The position numbers and the translations under genes are program-made. From Trema orientale (taxonomy: Eukaryota; Streptophyta; Magnoliopsida; Rosales; Cannabaceae), in the NCBI GenBank assembly GCA_002914845.1, contig JXTC01000202.1:24285-88284 (forward strand): a stretch of DNA of 64,000 bases. Direction: 5' to 3'. Under the pieces are notes generated by a model. That model did not search any database, had not been told where the DNA came from, and was given only the letters and a program-made list of their open reading frames with translations. Shown here piece after piece: positions 57,625 through 64,000 of this stretch (its first letter is position 1; every line of letters starts with the position of its first letter).

Positions 57625-58874
57625 ATGGGGCGTTGGATTAAGCCAGAGGTAAGAAACCACTAATTATTGGTTATATATATGCTATAAGTACTTTTTAATT
57701 ATTTTCTATTTCCCCCCTCTTTTTTTTTTTTTCCCTGTTATATGTTCTTGTTATTATGGACTTTGTGGGCATTATAACAATGTAGGTTTATCCATTAATG
57801 GCTGCAATGACGTTCGTCACAAGTATGTGTGTCTTTCAGCTTACGAGGAATGTGTTCTTAAACCCTGATGTCAGGTATGTAGTATGTATTGTACACATCA
57901 ATTCAAGTACCGAATACCCTCCTCACCACCCCCCAAAAAAAAAATAATAATAATAATAAATAAATAAAGCTTAAATAATTTAATTGAATTTTGTTTAATC
58001 AAAAAAATTGGTGATTTGGTTAATGAGAATTTAATTTGGTGAAATAAGTGATGTGATTTTGGGATGGAATTTGCAGAGTGAATAAAGCTAACCGGAGCAT
58101 GGGAGTGCTTGACAATAAGGAGGAGGGAGAGAAGTATGCAGAGCATAGCCTCCGCAAGTTCCTTCGGACACGCCCACCAGAAATCATGCCNACAAGTATG
58201 TGTGTCTTTCAGCTTACGAGGAATGTGTTCTTAAACCCTGATGTCAGGTATGTAGTATGTATTGTACACATCAATTCAAGTACTAAAAGCCCTCCTCACC
58301 TTCCAAAACAAATAATAATAATGGGCGCGTCTACAGTAGGAGCGTCCCTACGTAGGGCCTTGTCTATTCACCGTTGGATGGGAATCTATATATAAATAGA
58401 TTCTCCACAGATTCCCGTTATTCCCTACAGATTCCCATCCAACGATAATTAAGGCATGACCCTACGTAGGGACGCCCCTACGTAGGGCCCTGTCTATCTA
58501 CCGTTGGATAGGAATCTGTATATAAATAGATTCTCCACAGATTCCCGTTATTCCCCACAGATTCTCATCCAACGATAATTAAGGCATGACCCTACGTAGG
58601 GACGCCCCTACCGTAGTCATCTCCATAATTTAATTGAATTTTGGTTAGTCAAAAAAGTTGGTGATTTGGTTAATGAGAATTTAATTTGGTGAAATAAGTG
58701 ATGTGATTTTGGGATGGAATTTGCAGAGTGAATAAAGCTAACCGAAGCATGGGAGTGCTTGACAATAAGGAGGAGGGAGAGAAGTATGCAGAGCATAGCC
58801 TCCGCAAGTTCCTTCGGACACGCCCACCAGAAATCATGCCCACCATCAACCACTTCTTCTCCGAAGACAAATAA
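57625..58874 (+). CDS. B12D family protein (NDUFA4-like small mitochondrial protein)
   Basis: Exons 57625-57648, 57786-57874 and 58727-58874 join in phase (24+89+148 nt) to an 86-residue protein, the normal length of plant B12D. Start MGRWIKPEVYPL, one membrane helix at about residues 10-26, then NVFLNPDVR, a basic loop, GVLDNKEEGEKYAEHSLRKF, and the end MPTINHFFSEDK. B12D proteins are small single-span mitochondrial proteins related to the MLRQ/NDUFA4 subunit and induced in ripening, senescence and hypoxia. Between exons 2 and 3 lies a partial copy of exon 3 (58077-58190, broken at the N at 58191) and a partial copy of exon 2 (58192-58247). Only the downstream exon 3 has the stop codon. If the duplication is an assembly artefact, the true gene is about 370 bp shorter. 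Confidence 0.92.
57822..58861. repeat. Duplicated exon 2-intron-exon 3 block of B12D around a single N
   Basis: The segment from 'acaagtatgtgtgtctttca' (57822) to 'ccagaaatcatgcc' (58190) recurs after the N at 58191 with few differences, apart from MITE family B (58323-58624) in the second intron copy. This is consistent with two haplotypes placed end to end, one with and one without the insertion. Confidence 0.9.
58323..58624. mobile_element. MITE family B, tandem dimer, in B12D intron
   Basis: Begins gggcgcgtctacagtagg, as at 16741. It contains two head-to-tail units, each with 'ccgttgga..ggaatct', 'atataaatagattctccaca', 'catccaacgataattaaggc' and 'cctacgtagggacgccccta', and shares one outer right end. 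The flanks contain ataat on both sides, a possible target duplication. Confidence 0.85.
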
Positions 58875-60610
58875 TTAATTAATGTGCTGCAAACATTTCC
58901 AATCAAAACAATCATTTGTATTCAAAATAATAAATACAAACAATATCTAAGTTAATCATAAATTGTGCAGTTCTTTTTTCTTTTTTTTTTTTTTTCAATG
59001 GGTTTGTGTGTTATAAATGGTCGACAACATGAGTTATTTGTACTAATTTTGCTTAATTTGGTTAAATTTTTTCCAATTTGTATCTATGGGATTTTTTACT
59101 TGTGACAATCAACGTTATTCCAGTTTTTTTTTTTTTTTTTTTGGGTTAATATTAGTAATAATATGGCTGCTTAAGCCTCATTCATATATTAATTTGTATG
59201 TGTTATCTTGGTTTCATCCTCTAAAGGGGCTATTAGTTAAGTTGTAGCGAAACGTATATATCATGAAGAGATTAACACTAATAGGGGAAGAAATTAAGAA
59301 TTATATATTGATCAACGTTTTCTTATACCGCCAACATGGATGTCTATAATCACACCAATAAATTTTAATATACTGCTGATTCAGGCTGTAGGCAATAGAG
59401 AAAGGGACCTATAGACTCCTAAAGATTCTTTTTTTAAAATTTTTTGTTTTTTATTTTTTGCCCTTTTGAGGCTGCTATAGGTTGTGTCAGCCAATGTTTC
59501 ACATGACAATCGTATAGTAAGACCGAAAGAAGGCTTTGACTGATTCATTTATAATGTCATATGCCACCAGTAGTGTTGGCGTGAAAGTATATTACTGAAT
59601 AATTATTATTAATACATTGAGTCACACACATGCTCATCTCTGAAATATAATTATAATCATCTAGTAATAGACTACTACACTAAGTAGTGTTGAGCATCAT
59701 GAGTGTCCCATAGTATTATTCTTGTTTTTTTCAGTAATATTATTAGGCATTATATGGTACCCAACACAATATAATGTGTCAGTGTGTTATTGGCTAATTA
59801 TAGTTATACTTTAGGTGAGCTTATGTATAGCCTAAATTATTAGTTAGAATCCATTTATTACCAACATCATTGTGGTATTGGGCAACACTAGTTCCCCATA
59901 GCATTGCTCTTATCTTTTGGAGAGAGGGAGGGAGATTTGGCTTTGAACAAGATATATCGCTATTTTGGTACTAAATGCCCTCTTTATGAGTGATCAAATT
60001 GTTAGAAAACAGACCATATTAAAATGATAATTTGGGCTTAAATGGGCTTAAGAGTTTATGTGTATAGTAAAGCCCAAATTAAAGTTGTAATTCTATTTTT
60101 ATTAGCCAATTTGGAGCATAAATTAGAATATGACCCGCTTTGTGTAATTGCAAAGTTTTGACATAGTCTTGTTCTACTCCATGAGTAGATTAAATCGTAT
60201 ATCATGTATTCAAATTGGAGCTTGGGTGAATGAGAAATTGATGCTCAAAATATACTAGTTGGTATTGGAAAAAAGTGGAAGCAAATTAGAAAAAAACTTG
60301 TCCCATATTGGTTGGGAAACTCTTAAACTTGTGCTTTATATAGAGTTACATTTTTTATGGGTATAACTATGTATAGCCAAGATGCTCTTTCGGGCGCGCG
60401 CAAGGAGGGGGGTGTAAATCTTCTGGAATTCGGCTCTGATTTGCATGGGCTCGTGTGTGCCTGTACTTGCGGACACAAATATCGGTCCGAAATCTTAGAC
60501 TCTTATTAGGCCAACCTTCTGTTGTAGCCCGATTTATTTTTTCCTCTATTTCCAGTCCATGTTTGCTTGGCAAACTAGTAACTGAAACATGGTGACTGTT
60601 TCAAAAAACT
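58875..60610. other. Intergenic, possible start of an LTR-like unit near 59999
   Basis: No gene recognised. From about 59999 ('tgttagaaaacagacc') the sequence has the feel of a retroelement LTR leading to the tandem repeat and TATA box at 60611-60912. A matching second LTR is not in the window. Confidence 0.35.
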
Positions 60611-60892
60611 ACCACTTTGATTGCAAAAAATGTTTTTGGAAGAATGACTGGTAAGTAATGGCCAATTTAATTGCAAAAAATGCTCAGAAATATTGGCTGG
60701 TGAGTAACAACCAAATTTACGGAGTATTCAAGCTGAGCTTTATAACCTCTCACCACTTTGATTGCAAAAAATGTTCTGGAAGAATGACTGGTAAATAATA
60801 GTCAATTTAATTGCAAAAAATGCTCAGAAATATTGGTTGGTGAGTAACAACTAAATTTATGGAGCATTCAAGCTGAGCTTTGTAACCTCTCA
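60611..60892 (+). repeat. 141-bp tandem duplication upstream of a TATA box
   Basis: Units 60611-60751 and 60752-60892 both start 'accactttgattgcaaaaaa' and include 'aagaatgactggtaa', 'tgctcagaaatattgg' and 'aagctgagctt'. Each unit has two internal 'ttgcaaaaaatg' motifs. This looks like a repeated promoter or enhancer module, as in retroelement LTRs. Confidence 0.85.
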
Positions 60893-60901
60893 TTTCACCT
60901 A

Positions 60902-60912
60902 CTATATAAATA
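60902..60912 (+). promoter_or_regulatory. Strong TATA box without a downstream gene
   Basis: ctatataaata lies 10 bp after the tandem repeat, followed by a pyrimidine-rich leader (about 60913-60985). No long reading frame follows for 1.2 kb. A solo LTR or a noncoding transcript are the options. Confidence 0.5.
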
Positions 60913-62137
60913 GACCCTCACTTCCTCATTTCCATGTACAGTAGCTCTTGCATTCTCTAATTCGTTCTCTCCCTTTCTCTTTAGCAGCTAGCTTTTTTTG
61001 AGTGTTTTAGTTTCTAGTTCTAGTTTTTTTGATAATTTAGTTCTAGAAATCCTTGAGTGAAAAGAGTTCTAAAAGTTTTTAGTTCATAAGAGTGAAGATG
61101 TTGATACTTCACTTGCTACTTTTTTATTGTTGTATCTTAGAAAACTGTCGTTTACAAAATCCTCAAGCATTCTAGTGGATGGAGCAAATCAGTTTTATGG
61201 ACTCTGTATGGTACAAAGGTCTCGACAGTTAACTATCTTTTATTTTGCAGAAAATTTAGTTTGAAATGCTGCTGAAATTCTGCTCAAATTTGGAATATAA
61301 CAACTTTTAGTAACTTTAATTTTGTGAAAGTTTATCATATAATATTTGTTATAATTATATTGTAACCTTATATATTACATGTTATTTGTTATTATATTCC
61401 AAGACAAATAGAAATCCTTGTCTATTAACGGCTAAAAAGAGGTATATACAGTATATACAATCCATTATTGGTATTATAAATCTAACCCTGATTTACTCCT
61501 TTTATTCAGTAAGAGATATCAAAATAAAGAAAGAAGAAAAAGAAAAAAAAAATCAAGAATGGACCATATTCTGTTTTTGGCCGTACATCTTTTCATAATA
61601 GTAGTCAACAGCCCAACACAAGATCATAAAATTAATAGCAAAATAGCCTAAATCACCTTGATTATATTTTTATTCCAAATTTGATTTAAGAATGAAATCC
61701 TTTAAGACGATAAATCGATTCTACATTTACATGAGAAATACACGTGTTAAGTGAACAAAAGAAGCTTATGGTGCATGATGGAGCGCCAAGTCAATCCTAC
61801 GTTAACCAACTATTCATCTGAAACTTCGTCGTTTGGCTTCTACTGATCCCCAGTGTCGTTTTATTGTATATAATTATTTGTAAGGAGTTGGATGTGCCAT
61901 ATTACCTTAATTTGCTATATTTTCTTTCCAACTTCTGGGATAATATTCTATTATTCCTGTAGTCTGTGTACGGTGTACCATCCTATGGAGTCTCCTCTTT
62001 GTTTTCTCAGCCATAACTGATAAAACCCCAAACTTGGATTTTCCCGGAAAAAAAATCAACTCAGAAAATTCATCCTCATCAGAACCAAATTCCTTTTCAA
62101 TCTCAAAAACCCAATTGAACCCTTCAAATTTCTTCAA

Positions 62138-62508
62138 ATGGGTTTTCAGCGAAACTCGTTTATGATCACGGTTGCTCTGTCTTTCATTTTCAGGTTCGCT
62201 ACAGCTTGCTCCAATGGGCAGTGCCGGGTTAGTTTTTTTATTTTTTTTCCTTCTGATTTTCATAATGATTTTTTTAAAAAAAAATTCATAAATTTCCGAT
62301 ATTGATTATAAACAAATGAAACGAAATATAAATAGATTAATTAAAGCTTTTTATATGGTTCTTACTATAGTTTTCATATGTGTAGCTACTAGATGAATGC
62401 TCGAGTGATGGGGATTGCGCTTCTGGACTGTACTGTTTTTCTTGCCCAGAAGGGTTTTCAGGCACAAGATGTGTGAGATCGATAATTACAGACCAGTTCA
62501 AGCTCTTG
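62138..62508 (+). CDS. PLC-X-domain-like phosphodiesterase, 5' exons only (runs off the window)
   Basis: Exon 1 (62138-62227, 30 codons) encodes a signal peptide, MGFQRNSFMITVALSFIFRF then ATA|CSNGQCR. Exon 2 (62386-62508, 41 codons) is in phase and encodes LLDECSSDGDCASGLYCFSC, PEGFSGTRC and VRSIITDQFKLL. This Cys-rich N-terminal module precedes the catalytic X domain (LPFNKY..LTTHNAF) in plant secreted or GPI-anchored PLC-like phosphodiesterases of the At5g67130/At1g49740 type. The next exon is not found before the window edge, so intron 2 is at least 1.5 kb and contains a MITE. Function in the family is poorly known. Exon structure is clear; the catalytic part is not seen. Confidence 0.85.
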
Positions 62509-63178
62509 GTAATAATCTCTTATATCTCTCTCCCCTATATTAGACACATTTTTAAGTTTCAATATCTGTGTAAAAATTTGAAAATCATATATTGCAAGAG
62601 TTATTTCACTAATCACAATTCACAAAAAAAACAAGAGTGACGTTCTCCTTGCAAAGCAAACCAAACCAAACGTGACGCCCGGGCAGCTTCTTAGGACTTA
62701 GGACTTAGGAGGTTAGACTTAGGTGTCACAACTAAAAAGTTGAAAATAGTGTGAACGAGTCCATGTCCATTCTTATTGGCCACTATGGCCCCTAATCCTT
62801 TATATTATATAAGAGTAAAGCTATTGGTAGTGATGGACCAATAATGGGCCACCAGAGGAATTCCGAACCGAACTCCTAACTAGACGCAGACTAATTGATG
62901 TGTCTTACAGGTTGACGGTCACAATAATAGAGATTATATGAGTAGTAACATAATATTATTTTTATTATGGTGTTAAGAGAACGAATGGCCTTTACCATTT
63001 GCGTTTCTAACACTTTTATCAATAAAAATCCAAAAGAAAAGTCCAAAAGAATTACACAAATGCGAAGGTCAGGTTTTTATTCCAATTGTACAGTTTTTAT
63101 TAGAAAACTATCACTTTTAAAAATGATTTTAGAAAAATACTATTTTTAAATAGTTATGAGTTATCCCTTTTTGAAAAG

Positions 63179-63475
63179 GGGCTTATAGAAATGTGATCAA
63201 AATTTGGGCTCAATTTTAGTAAATATCCCTTTGTATAATGTTATAGCAAAATATCCGGTATATATGCTTATATACCAAGTGTAAAATTTTATATACCAAG
63301 TATAAAAAATTATATACCCAGTATATTTCAGTACAGTAACTGAAATTGGTAGGTATGTTTTTCAACAAAGTGTAAAAATATATATATATATACCTGGGTA
63401 TTTAGCCATAAAATTTTAAAAGTGGACATCTATTTAATCAAATTTAAAATACTAGTCATCCACCTAAATTTCTCT
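63179..63475. mobile_element. MITE, family C (copy 2), in intron 2 of the PLC-like gene
   Basis: Aligns along its length with 26203-26494 (shared words 'ataccaagtgtaaaatttta', 'cagtaactgaaattggtag' and 'ccacctaaatttctct'). Together the two copies define a family of about 295 bp. Confidence 0.85.
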
Positions 63476-64000
63476 TTGGAAAATTGATTACCAGTTACCA
63501 GTTATAAATACATGTAGTCACTAGTTATTAGTTTTCAGAAATAGGTTATTGGTTGCTCGTTATTATTTTTAAAATAGTATTTTGCTAAATATTTTTTAAA
63601 AAATGATAATTTCTAATAAAAATCTTACCGAATCTGAAAGAAACACAACCCACCTTATTTTCATTTTTTTTTCCTAAAATGTCGTACAAAGCCTAATTTT
63701 CACATACCATTTTGGCATTTTTCACTCTGTTGTGTACTATTGTTGTGGGTTGTGAGTGCGTGTGATCCAAGGACATGATGTATTCGTATTTGGGCGTGGA
63801 TTTTCTTCGTGAACTTATATAAGAATCGAACCACTTGGGCCACGGCCCATTAGCCAAAAAGAGCCTTTTTCTAAAAACAGTATTAAGTTTTATAGAAGTT
63901 TCATTACAAAAAACTGATACTCAGCCTAATTACCTGATACTGACATGGCCTAATTCAGAAGTTCATTTTAGGGAAATTAGGGTAACTAGGAGTGTTTTGA
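63476..64000. other. Window end, probable intron of the PLC-like gene
   Basis: No exon or other feature recognised. A short run of alternating 'ttaccagttaccagttata' words lies near 63489. Confidence 0.4.

Noticed and set aside
60611..60892. CRISPR-like direct repeats
   Set aside because: Only two adjoining units without spacers, in a plant genome.
61907..62263. 118-codon minus-strand frame
   Set aside because: Antisense to exon 1 of the PLC-like gene, whose exons join in phase into a recognised module.

Overview
This window is nuclear DNA of a flowering plant, most likely a eudicot. It is AT-rich, its genes have GT-AG introns, and it is crowded with MITEs, LTR-retrotransposon debris and a SINE. 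The gene families (CrRLK1L receptor kinase, RALF peptide, COBRA-like proteins, B12D) are plant-specific. I cannot name the species. The sequence is a draft: it has two N-runs (14286-14477, 40168-40934) and four isolated single Ns (26814, 35247, 48942, 58191). At least two of the single Ns are joins between near-identical copies of the same sequence, which looks like unmerged haplotypes.

Layout. 1-5.96 kb: a tandemly duplicated RALF-type peptide gene, with an upstream copy broken at codon 45 (2855-3010) and an intact downstream copy (5608-5958). 6.64-9.20 kb: an intronless CrRLK1L (FERONIA/ANXUR-type) receptor kinase on the same strand, 680 bp after the intact RALF gene. 10.46-11.89 kb: a seven-exon zinc-binding DUF2039 (C9orf85-like) gene. 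11.9-15.2 kb: a rearranged duplication of the 3' end of that gene, interrupted by a TM9SF exon fragment and a gap. 15.29-16.71 kb: a frameshifted methyltransferase pseudogene. 17.73-20.61 kb (minus): a six-exon SLC25A44-type mitochondrial carrier. 22.3-32.3 kb: a transposable-element block containing a gag-only Ty3/gypsy-like element with nested MITE and SINE insertions. 33.6-47.9 kb: three COBRA-like genes, two tandem on plus (COBRA/COBL1 type) and one convergent on minus (COBL4/IRX6 type). 48-57.5 kb: gene-free, with several MITEs and a T-rich degenerate repeat built on GTCGTTTT. 57.6-58.9 kb: a B12D (NDUFA4-like) gene with a partly duplicated exon block. 62.1 kb to the end: the first two exons of a PLC-X-domain-like gene that runs off the window.

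How the genes relate. RALF peptides are the known class of ligands for CrRLK1L receptors, so the RALF/CrRLK1L neighbours form a physically linked putative ligand-receptor pair. COBRA-like proteins are GPI-anchored wall proteins that direct cellulose deposition; COBL4 types act in secondary walls. From memory of the Arabidopsis map, COBL4 and the SLC25A44-type carrier are neighbours, and COBL1 sits beside the DUF2039 gene. The central 10-48 kb therefore looks like an ancestral conserved block stretched by transposons.
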